A stretch of DNA of 64,000 nt from assembly GCA_947652115.1 (NCBI GenBank), contig OX393565.1, positions 19,439,991-19,503,990 on the forward strand, given 5' to 3'. Every line of letters starts with the position of its first letter. Positions within the stretch are counted from its first letter, which is position 1. The notes below the pieces were generated by a model that was not told the origin of the DNA, made no database searches, and saw nothing but the letters and a program-made list of their open reading frames with translations. Below, piece by piece: positions 23,801-31,558 of this stretch. This stretch comes from Blastomussa wellsi (lineage: Eukaryota > Cnidaria > Anthozoa > Scleractinia > Plerogyridae). The translations under genes and the position numbers were made by a program.

Positions 23801-24084
23801 AGGGCTTTCGTCAGAAGGAGTCATACAGCCAGTTGGATGGCTCAAGTCCACTATGGGGTCCATGGTTGTTGTAGCATTTCTTGACGTTTCCGTAACATAT
23901 TTGCTTTTTACGGGGTGGAGTAGTTAGCCCCACGCCCAACCCCCAACCTGGAGGACCAGGTGCTGACTTCTGTCTGGCCTCTACCCTGTGACCTGCCCGA
24001 CTTGGTTGGACCTGCTCGGTATAGCTCACAGGGTCTCCGAGACACACAAGCCTCCCCACCACGTCAAGGTACCAGCACACGGGA
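20834..24084 (-). mobile_element. Full-length RTE-type LINE with 13-bp target duplications
   Basis: ATTAAGTGCATCT occurs at 20821-20833 and again at 24085-24097, exactly bracketing a 3.25-kb insertion. The element has about 220 bp of 5' leader, one long ORF and almost no 3' UTR: three bases follow the stop before the target duplication. Very short 3' ends are typical of RTE elements. The identical 13-mers and the uninterrupted ORF point to a recent insertion. It lies antisense inside intron 2 of the GTPase gene. Confidence 0.92.
20837..23863 (-). CDS. RTE LINE ORF: AP endonuclease plus reverse transcriptase
   Basis: 1,008 residues, start MDPIVDLSH, no interruption. Residues about 35-285 are an apurinic-type endonuclease: Asn in AAWNVRTM, Glu in GISECRW, MGDMNAKVG, and the final SDHYLV. 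Residues about 500-800 are the reverse transcriptase: KIPKKGNLRDCHNWRGI, GFRRGRGCMDQIF, NFIDFRKAFDSV, GVRQGS, and the catalytic DFADDIAA. The C-terminus has the WLGHVLRM and GKRRRGRP segments seen in RTE-like proteins. Known role: nicks target DNA and copies its own RNA there. All catalytic motifs are present, so the element may be active. Confidence 0.93.
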   Translation of the reverse strand: MDPIVDLSHPTGCMTPSDESPRDVRSTIDSLLGPKTNIRLAAWNVRTMFETSRTAQVISEMRRYRLDILGISECRWTGSGRRVNSDGSVTLHSGHDSQHIRGVALIVSKEKVNTLQEWEPLSNRLIRARFNSKHCKLTILQCYAPTNEADEEDKDDWYEELQQAVSKVPQHDMLLIMGDMNAKVGADNTDCDRAMGKHGCGVMNDNGERLIGFCLENNCVIGGTIFPHRNIHKLTWKSPDGSTVNQIDHILINGKWRRSLQDVRVCRGADVNSDHYLVTATIKLKLRKVAKQNQSRRHLDVAKLKCPNIIKEFALRLKNRFAALADNDEDPSVNTKWETIKKTYVETATNVLGYRRKKNKEWITAGTWQKIEERKQLKAMILSTKSLRLREQAQEAYKIKDKEVKKSARNDKRAFAEELAGEAERAAARGEISTVYKITKQLCGKNTSQSAPVNDKDGNNLTTERDQAARWVQHFREVLNRPEPDDPADPPPAEDVLNINTSPPTEAEVRCAIKALKSGKAPGIDSIHAEMLKADLGTSTKVLTDLFRDIWETDTLPDDWTKGLIVKIPKKGNLRDCHNWRGITLLSIPSKVFCRILLARIDTAIDTVLRQEQAGFRRGRGCMDQIFALRNIIEQCIEWNTPLYINFIDFRKAFDSVHRDTLWKILKTYGVPPKMVTLMGLFYDQFECSVIIDNNLSEWFSVESGVRQGSIISPILFLLAIDWIMCRTTADRPRGIQWSLFSQLEDLDFADDIAALSTTRCHLQEKTDRLSKFAKQAGLNINTFKTKVMCINATPDAPITAEGEQLDFVEEFTYLGSLVAKDNAAHKDIKARLRKARGAFARLQPVWKSKQFSLGTKLRLYNSVVKPVLLYGAECWRVIKSDMNKINAFHNGCLRRICRIFWPNKISNKELYKKTKSQSVILEIKRRRIRWLGHVLRMGLDRIPKTALRWTPPGKRRRGRPKITWRRTVMAELSEMGLSWGEAQHAAKDRSRWKQIIDALCPARDEEG

Positions 24085-24277
24085 ATTAAGTGCATCTAGG
24101 CCCGCACTTTCTAACCTGTGATCACCACTAGTAGTAAAGGTTTCGCAGTTAGACTCGTTATGACGCTGAGGCAAAAAAGAACTCAGAAATGGCCAATTTA
24201 ACTTGCTCGATCATAGGAATCAAGTGAAAGATGTGGAAATGAGAGTGATGGAAAATTTTCAGCTCGGTAAATTTTAT

Positions 24278-24492
24278 GTGAAAGATTAATTAATCAACAT
24301 GACACGAGCGTGGGACAAAGAAAAATTCTGAGTCCCCGACAGGAATCGAACCCACGACCTCCCTGACACCGGGTGGGCGCTCTATCCACTGAGCTACGAG
24401 AACTCATGGAGAGCTAGGTCATTTTTACTGGGGACTCATAATTTTTTTCTTTGTCCCACGCTCGTGTCATGTTAATTAATTAATCTTTCACA
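24278..24492. repeat. Palindromic element carrying a tRNA-like core
   Basis: GTGAAAGATTAATTAATCAA at 24278 and its near-complement ending at 24492 are outer parts of arms of about 60 bp. Both arms contain ACATGACACGAGCGTGGGAC and end inward in GAGTCCCC. The centre is a 72-nt tRNA-like sequence on the minus strand. Confidence 0.8.
24332..24403 (-). tRNA. tRNA-like sequence (probably pseudo-tRNA, SINE/MITE core)
   Basis: Minus strand, 72 nt: acceptor GTTCTCG/CGGGGAC (7 pairs with two G-U), TA, D-arm with box A TAGCTCAGTGGATAGAGCG, anticodon region CCCAC-CCGGTGT-CAGGG, T-arm with box B GGTTCGATTCC. Length and both Pol III promoter boxes fit a tRNA. The anticodon stem pairs only in part and position 33 is C instead of T; the anticodon slot reads GGT. 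It is therefore a degenerate or tRNA-derived copy, not a convincing functional tRNA. Confidence 0.55.
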
Positions 24493-24818
24493 AGTGAAAG
24501 ATGTTTCGCTTCTCGTAAGGACGACAAGAAATTGCACCATTGTTTCTTTGTCTGCATTCATTCTTTTGTCAGCATTTTTCCCAATTATAACAAATAGACC
24601 GAGTTTTTTCTCTGAAAATTATTCGTTTAGAGTGAAGTTGACTTCAAAACTTGCTGATTGTTTTAAATTCATCGGATGGTGGAGTGCGAACCAATCAGCT
24701 GCGGTGCTGATATGCAAAAGCAGCTCACCTGGAGTCGTTTGTGGCTCGCAGAGCGCCTGTTTTAAGAAGCAGGTTTTCTATTTGGCTGCGTGTATGGATA
24801 ATAATGAGGTCTAGAGAA
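24493..24818. other. Intron 2 spacer; no gene seen
   Basis: GTGAAAGATG at 24495 repeats the outer arm of the preceding palindrome. Nothing else was recognised. Confidence 0.4.
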
Positions 24819-25496
24819 CGATCGTTTATTACGTCCCAGGGGGGTCGGTGGTTTTGGAGGGGAGGGGAGGGACCAATTTTAAAACAAGATCCTGGAGGGG
24901 GGAGGGTACAATTTTGAAACAAGATCCATTTTAGGGGCACATATTTTATCTCCAAAGAACGTGAGGGGGTCTTATTTTATGACACAACAAAGGAAGCCTA
25001 AAAAGTTTTTCAACTGAGACGATCCTTGTTACCTTTCAGAACGCAGGAAATGGCATCTTAGAGGCATCCATTTCTATAGAATTTTCTGAGGGAGAAGGGG
25101 CATGCCCCCAGACCCCCTAGAGAATTGCGCCTTTTGCGCTCGTGCTCGCTACCAAAATCTTCCTACCTTAGTATTGAAATCTCTAGATCTGCAATTCAGA
25201 GATACCTCCGCCTCATTGGGTAGTCGCCATATTAAATGTGTATTATGTACTATAACCTACCAGATTTCCTACAGGCATATACAACTATAAAAAAAGAATG
25301 ATCATAACAATTTTATTCACTCACCAACAGCTTAACGTATTATAGAAAATACAAACAATAAACGAGAGAAAAGATAAACGAGATATTAAATAAATAGGAT
25401 AAAAGGATGTGCGAAGAATGAAGGTACAGCTTGGAAACACCAAACTTTTCCAAAAACCACCGCTTCCCCCCACCCAGGGACGTAATCAACGATCGG
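24819..25496. repeat. Non-autonomous DNA element with about 45-bp inverted ends
   Basis: CGATCGTTTATTACGTCCCA at 24819 pairs with its near-complement ending at 25496. The match continues through a G-rich block and GGTGGTTTTGG on the left against CCAAAAACCACCG on the right. About 680 bp, non-coding, strongly G-rich on the plus strand at 24838-24905. Confidence 0.65.
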
Positions 25497-25990
25497 TCAT
25501 TTACTGCATCTAATCATACGATTCAATCAAGTCAAAACAAACCAAGTGCGCGCTAACACCTCTCGTGAAAACACGAGGAACTTGTGCAATGTTATGATGA
25601 GGATAAGCGAGAGCATCAGAGTTCAAATCACGAACCACAGGCGGTTAATCTGGAGTACTTGAGCGAGCTTGACGTCACGCGATTGTACTGCATTTCGTAA
25701 CGGCTTGATTAAATTGCTCAGGTTAAATGCCCCACCTCATATACGCCAGATGAATAATGTTTATATCTTTTTTAATCAGCTTGCTGCTGGCGCACCCTGA
25801 AAAACGCCACAAATGTACTAACACTACCCTAAAAACGCTAAGGAAGAGAACTTTTTATTCATCTGGCTTACATGATATCACATTATGGAATCAAAAAGTG
25901 AAATATTCGATATAATTATTACGGAGTATTTCCCATGATCAATAGCGAAGCGCGCGAAGTCTAAAAATAGAATAACCTCTTACTTACCGA
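25497..25990. other. Intron 2 spacer; no gene seen
   Basis: No assignable feature. Confidence 0.4.
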
Positions 25991-26122
25991 GCGCGGGGGC
26001 CGTACTGGGGAATATTGGCCCGAGGTCGTGGCATTACGGACCGAGTGCAGCGAGGTCCGTACAAAAACGACCGGGGGCCAATATTCTCCAGTACGGCTTG
26101 CGCAAGCCGTAAGCAAGTAGTT
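25991..26122. repeat. Palindromic MITE-like repeat
   Basis: GGCCGTACTGGGGAATATTG near 26000 pairs with CAATATTCTCCAGTACGGC near 26080. TTACTTACCGAG and CGTAAGCAAGTA flank it. Confidence 0.65.
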
Positions 26123-26969
26123 TATTATATGACACCCGGGTCATGCATATATGATTATTAAAAACGTACTTTTGGGTGACTTGAATTCAAAGGGCTTCCG
26201 CCTTAACATGTTTTGATGTCGCGAACATCTCCGGAAGAACAAGCTACCACACGGCTGCTTCGAAAACATTATTTTTTTATTAAAATTCTGTACTTGCACA
26301 ATACCATAATACACTGCTTCTACCCCCCCCCCCCTCCCCCTCCTGGGACATGATGTCCCAGGAGAAATTGCAAACAATGATTATGCAAAATTTTGGTGGG
26401 TAAAAGAGGTGTATTATAGGATTTGTGCAAGTAGAGAATTAGAGTATTTATATACGTCTTCTTTCCGCAGTTCTAGTTGCAGATTTTACATTATCCAAGT
26501 TTAGAAAAAAAATACGCGGCTGTGGAACGTTTCTATGGAAACGGTCCGTATGGCAGAATCCCGACCAAGAAAGATCCAATCGGAACGCTCGGATTTCTCT
26601 TGCCATATAATAATGCAAATTATTCCACCCCAGCAACACATCAGCGTCTTTTGAGAGGAATATAGGAACACTGGCTTTCGTGCTTGAAGGGGCACAGTCA
26701 CCATAAAAAGTCAGCTTTGGCAATGTATAAAATTGCCTTGAAGGCAACCTTGAAATAGTAGTTTACTAAGGTAGAAAAACCAAAGATGCACCACTAAACT
26801 AGGAAATATCAAGGATGGCTTTGAATGAGGAAGATTGAGAAGGATTGCAATCAAACAATTTGATGCATGCATGCTATGATGATTGAATGACTCAATAAAA
26901 CCATACGACAACACTGTGTCGATGATTAACTTGTGCATGTAAAACGACACAAATCATTTTCGAAAACAA
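26123..26969. other. Intron 2 spacer; no gene seen
   Basis: Contains a C-rich tract (about 26322-26342) followed by TCCTGGGACATGATGTCCCA, a near-palindrome. No coding feature. Confidence 0.4.
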
Positions 26970-27140
26970 TCAATGGTAATCGATAACATTCGATAAATCA
27001 ATCGTTATCTATTTCTGTCGGAAATCGATATCAATCGAACTCACAACTTTATTTCTTTATCGATTTCTATCGATTGATACCGGTAAGCGATATTGATATC
27101 GATTGATATCGATTATCGGTTTATCGATTGACTACACCTG
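26970..27140. repeat. Dense ATCGAT/TCGAT cluster
   Basis: About 170 bp contain a dozen or more overlapping ATCGA/TCGAT units (for example TATCGATTGATATCGATTAT near 27100). Many are self-complementary. Confidence 0.6.
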
Positions 27141-27177
27141 GCATTTTGCACATATTCCACACGCTCATTTCTACAGA

Positions 27178-27318
27178 ACCCTGCACAAGTTCCATCAAAT
27201 GTAAAACAGATTTTTCTTCATTTTATTGGCAGGTTGCTTGCTGGCAGCAATAGTGGAATTGAGTTCACACCCGAAGAAGTTGAGCTTTATCAACATTCTT
27301 TTATCATGAAACTCAGTT
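27178..27318 (+). pseudogene. Truncated duplicate of the exon 3 start (decoy exon)
   Basis: About 118 bp starting at 27178 match 27421-27545, the end of intron 2 and the start of exon 3, including TTATTGGCAG|G against TTCATTGGCAG|G and CACACCCGAAGAAGTTGA. Using this acceptor, the frame from exon 2 would run 32 codons and stop at TAA (27316-27318), with no donor seen. It is a tandem duplication that decayed, lying about 250 bp before the real exon. Confidence 0.75.
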
Positions 27319-27485
27319 AAAACATGATTTTTATGTGAATTTTAGCTAAGCATATACCCCTACAAGAGCATCATTGAAGAAAGGATGGTGATAACCAACA
27401 CTGTCTGGGTTAAAATGAGAAACCCTCTGCGCACTTGTTAAGTCCCGCTCAATTGTAAATAGTTCTTCCTTCATTTCATTGGCAG

Positions 27486-28237
27486 GTTTCTTGCTCGCAG
27501 CAAGAGCGGAATTGTGTTCACACCCGAAGAAGTTGACCTTTACTCAAAGAGCTGGATCAAGTCGTGTGAGACAACTGGCAAACTTTTCCAATTCGTTACG
27601 ACTATGCAGCCCCATGAGACTAAGGAGACCCTAAGCCTGAACGAGGCGAGAAGCTGCATAATCGCCATGAGCAAGCCAATGGGTCAAGCTGTTCAACTGA
27701 TTAAAATGAACGTCAAGAACATCAACGATACTAAAGAACAGTGCAAGATGGATGACGCTGACATTAAGAAACTCGAGAAAATGCTCTTAGAGAAGGAATT
27801 CCTCTCCAAAGAAGTACAGGGTTTAATCAGTCGGAAGGCGCATCTCAAGTCTCAGAATGAAGCGCTCATTTTAAAGTTGGAGAGACGCATCAAGGAACTT
27901 GAAGACGAAAAAGAAATCATTTATGAGACTGCCAGCCTCTTCGGTGTCTTTCTCAAGGAGAATGCCATGATCCCCTACAACGATTTTGTCAGCGAGTACC
28001 TTGACATGCTGATCAGGGAGGAGGAGGCCAAGGATAAGCGGATCAGGGATGACAAGAAGATCGAGCAGCTGAAAGATGGCAAAGAAGCATATGAAGAGAG
28101 CAAGAGAGTTATAATGAAGAATATCGCGCCGGGGTCCAAGGGAAAGAAGGAAGTCATTTCCATAGAGAAGATTGAACAAATGAGAAGAAAGCTGTGTTGT
28201 CTTAAGCACAATGGGGAAACACTGAATGAAGCTCTAG
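27486..28237 (+). CDS. GTPase-like protein, exon 3 (coiled-coil tail)
   Basis: Acceptor TTCATTGGCAG|G completes the Arg codon split at the end of exon 2 and gives EAFRFLARSKSGIVF without a break. The exon encodes SWIKSCETTGKLFQ, a helical segment, then a long charged coiled coil (LEKMLLEKEFLSKEVQ to KLERRIKELEDEKE) and a basic end. CTCTAG|GTATAG at 28237/28238 is a probable donor; without splicing the frame would stop at 28254 after GIVHL. With exons 1 and 2 the protein has 465 residues to this point. It is probably cytosolic: no signal peptide or membrane segment is seen. The function is not known to me. Confidence 0.75.
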
Positions 28238-28386
28238 GTATAGTACATTTATAAAATATTATTTTCCTCCTGTGATGTTAATTTGCCCCAACAAAGTATA
28301 GAATATCTACAAGCTTTTATACCATGGTTTGACGAATAGAAATACAGCCAATTAAGAGCCTGGAGATCCCCTGAATATTATTTAGC
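28238..28386. other. Intron or 3' flank of the GTPase gene
   Basis: No AATAAA directly after exon 3, which agrees with the transcript continuing. Confidence 0.35.
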
Positions 28387-28516
28387 AATTATTGAATGAG
28401 GCTGAGTAGGATATGAAGAATTCTGCTGGTCGAGGAGGGTGTTATCCACCAAGGTGTATAACACCTTCCGAGATCTGCAAAATTCTTCATATCCTACGAA
28501 GGCGAATTCAATATTT
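28387..28516. repeat. Palindromic MITE-like repeat
   Basis: GTAGGATATGAAGAATTCTG near 28406 pairs with AAAATTCTTCATATCCTACG near 28480. The inner GTGTTAT pairs with ATAACAC and ATTGAAT/ATTCAAT lie at the ends. Confidence 0.7.
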
Positions 28517-29199
28517 GCTTTATTGTTCATTCAAAATATTAACTGGGTAATAGTTTCTTCGCTCAAACTTGTAAACCTACTCGCAGCCATTTTGCTCTTT
28601 GGTTTTCTGCTCACCAAAAGTAACACAACCTCGTCCCCAGGTTTTCGTGGTAAAGGGTTCAATAATCTGCAGCGGGCTACACTTTTGACGTCATTATGCG
28701 CTTCCACATAAAAAGATTTGCTAATTTATGAATGTTTTTCTCTTAAAGATATTCGTAGAACAGTTCCTTCGCCACTTTTGCCTTTATCTTCAAGCAATTT
28801 CTCAATTTCTTGCTGAGTCGATGAAGCGAATCGACAATCCATGTTCTTACTTCGCTGTCCGTGAATAAGACATTGCTCTTGGAAATCATGCATTGCGCGC
28901 GCAACCTACAGATTATTCACTAATCTGCTAGCAGATTAGCGTGCTCAGACAATTGTCCCTGGAACCTCTCTCCCGAGAACGTAGAGTTGCGTGATTAGGT
29001 ACGTTTTAAATCTTTTTTTCGCTCAAACAAAATATGTTTGTGGCGATTCATTTATGTGATTAGCCGTTAATTTGCGTGATCGCATTTTTGAAAAAATACA
29101 ACCATCTTCGGGTTATTTTTAACGTACCTAAGAAGTTTTAGATCCTGATTCATCAAATGTATTTACATGATGATAAGTCAAAGGCTACTGCAAGGCTGA
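28517..29199. other. No gene seen
   Basis: CTCTCCCGAGAACGTAGAGTTGCGTGA near 28970 resembles CTCCCGAGAGCGGAGCGTTG near 30100, a shared short repeat. Nothing else was recognised. Confidence 0.4.
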
Positions 29200-29204
29200 A
29201 ACAA

Positions 29205-29262
29205 CGTGATATATTTTGAACAATATTTCGGCTGGCTCGACCAGCCTTCTTCAGGTTTAGAT
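29205..29262 (-). ncRNA. Hammerhead-ribozyme-like motif of a Penelope-like element
   Basis: Minus strand: CTGAAGA, a stem II hairpin GGCTGG-TCGAG-CCAGCC, then GAAATATTG and TTC. This matches the CUGANGA-stem-GAAA core of minimal hammerheads known from Penelope-like terminal repeats. A convincing stem I was not found, so activity is doubtful. Confidence 0.5.
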
Positions 29263-29468
29263 GTTACTAATTTTTTTAACATGAAATTTCAATATCATTA
29301 TATTATGGTGGTGTCGCAATACGTATTTCGAAACTTATAGGAGTGGCGGAATTACGTAACAAAGATGATTCCAGAGAAAGATAGAAATATCTATACAAAA
29401 TACAAAGCAAACATGAATTATAAGTAAATATAAATAAAATATTTCTACGTTAGTTACAAGTTTTATGA

Positions 29469-29928
29469 TTAATCGCGTCTATTCAGTCCATGGGGCTCCA
29501 ATGTCCCCGCTAAATCTATTAAAAACGACTCTCTGGCTTTTCTGATTGAGTCACGTGAGGAGTGGATTAGTTCAAGCGGGATTAGTTGCATGTCAGTGTG
29601 ACAGCGGTTAGGATGAGAAAGAAAATGTTCGGCAACAGTAGTGGGTTTGGATTTAATGTTAGTTTTGTCGACTGTGCGTCTGTGTTCGTTGAATCTGTCT
29701 TTGAGACGTCGCTTAGTTTCACCTATGTATTGTAAATGACAGCGGTTACACTGAATCTTGTAGATTAAATTTTTGGTGTTACAGGTTATGTGTGAAGTGA
29801 TGCTACGGGTTTCACCAGTGGAAAAGAAAGTGTAGAGTTTTAGACCGTTAGTAATGTAAGGACAAGTAGCGCAATTTTGTCCACAGCGGAAGGAGCCCGG
29901 TAATTTATAAGATTGTCTTGGGTGTAGT
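29469..29928 (-). pseudogene. Penelope-like element GIY-YIG endonuclease domain (open, 5' truncated)
   Basis: Minus strand, about 150 codons open and ending in TAA at 29469-29471; there is no good start codon. It shows the Cys motif of these elements (SFRCGQNCATCPYI), then the GIY-YIG nuclease: LIYKIQCNRCHLQYIGE, catalytic Arg in RLKDRFNEH, HFLSHPN and Glu in ARESFLI. Known role: the domain nicks target DNA for Penelope-like retrotransposition. Upstream sequence to about 30060 is partly in another frame and the RT was not found, so this is a truncated copy. A hammerhead-like motif follows at 29205-29262, in the expected order. Confidence 0.85.
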
Positions 29929-31515
29929 CAAACAGTATCTTCAAACATTGGAAATTTAAAATATTTTTGAGTTTGGAGACAACTGAGATTTGTTTTCGTG
30001 AAGCGTTGGGCAAAGTGGCAGAGATGATTGGCATCCGTTTAGACCTTTTGTCCTGGAGTGGCGCGTTATTGCTTCAAAGGACTGGACCCTGTGACCCTGT
30101 CTCCCGAGAGCGGAGCGTTGCGTGACAGGGAGAGAGGGGCCAGAACTGGACTTACTCATAGTTTTGCCCTTGCCAACAAATAAAAGCTAACCGCAAGCAA
30201 ACCAGTGTGAAAATGAACAATTAAGCATTTGGCGAGTGCGTATCAATTAAACAAAATTAACTAGTTTCGACCTAGCCCAGGCCTAAACTAGAGCAGATAT
30301 AGCATCGTTCATTTCGAAAAGCTTGGTTACCAGTTATGGCATCGACCGTTAAAAAATGGCATCGATCGTTTACGAAAAGGAAATACTAGATACTAATTAA
30401 CAATTACATTATGAGCTCGGGATTTCTATGAGGTAATAGCTGATAAGGCCGAAGGCCGAATCAACTATCGCCTCATAAAAATCGAGGGCGAATCAACTAA
30501 TTGTTTTAGTAAAAATCATAATAATGTACTGAATTTTCCGGTAAAAGCATTCAATCGTCCTGCGAAACTTCGCTAAAGCGCGAAGACGTCGCCATTTTGA
30601 AGACGACCTTCAACCACGCACTCTCATGGCTGATAGTGTGCAGTAGCTCAGCCAATCAGGTTGCAGCATTTGCATTCGCATACTAGTAGATTTTTAGTAA
30701 TATTTGTTATTTTCCTTCCATACACACTCACCTAAAGGCTTGTGCATATACAGGGTCCCCTATACCTCTTTGCAAAATCGAATCACGTAAAAATATTTGG
30801 CCTTTTCATGCTTGACGAAAAATAACCATACTGTTTCACGTTCACGCAAACATCAAGGCGATTCCTGTTAAGGCTGTTTCACTCGAAAGGCATAAAACCA
30901 CTGAAATTTGATTTTAGCGTTGTATGTAATGTATGTTAAGATCGTGCCCGCTAAAATCACGTTTCACGGGAAAGTAAATAGTTCCAATCACGCTTCACGC
31001 AAAAAGTATAGGAAACCCTCTGAATATACTGAAAAATCAAGTCACTCGTGGGAAAATTCACGGAACGCTGCTCGAAAATTAATCAGTAGAGTCGCAGCTC
31101 TCGTAAGCTTGAAATTCAACCGGAAATAGTTTCTATTGTTTTAGGGGCTACGGGAATTGTTCCTGTTATTTGTTTTATTGTTTTTACGCAGGGTATCAAG
31201 CCATTCATATGAGATGTTTCGAGAGCTGTTAAATCGCCCTCGAAAATATTACATAACTAGTGCAATATTCTGCGAATTCAAGCCGGTTTCCTCACTGGGA
31301 GGTTGGGCGGGGCGCAAACCGCTCGATGATGCAGACTAGAGTAGAGTGCACAAATGGAAGCACATGTTCCTCTTTTATGCAGTTATTTGCATATCATTAA
31401 TTCATCCCAGGGCATTCATTAACAATTCAAATGAACTTTGAATAGCATTTATATTCTTTTTATGTTGGAGACGACTCATATAACGTCACGTTTATAATAC
31501 TATTATTTTTTGCAG
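29929..31515. other. No gene seen
   Basis: 29929-30060 may still be Penelope-derived. 30430-30500 holds a short inverted repeat around AAGGCCGAAGGCC. The remainder is AT-rich and unassigned. Confidence 0.4.
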
Positions 31516-31558
31516 GTGTTGTCATCTCAGCTAGGAAGACAGTACAAAAGGTGGAGAG
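31516..31558 (+). CDS. Candidate exon 4 of the GTPase-like gene
   Basis: A 43-nt segment between TATTTTTTGCAG and GAGAG|GTAATG. Joined to the phase-1 end of exon 3 it reads on in frame (VVISARKTVQKVE), helical and charged like the tail before it. This is splice-site reasoning only; homology was not checked. Confidence 0.3.

Noticed and set aside
23811..24095. 94-codon minus-strand ORF at the RTE 5' end
   Set aside because: It is in a different frame from the RTE ORF and overlaps its start; it is probably leader sequence that happens to be open.
24332..24403. Functional tRNA gene
   Set aside because: Length and Pol III boxes fit, but position 33 is C, the anticodon stem pairs only in part, and it lies in a repeat.
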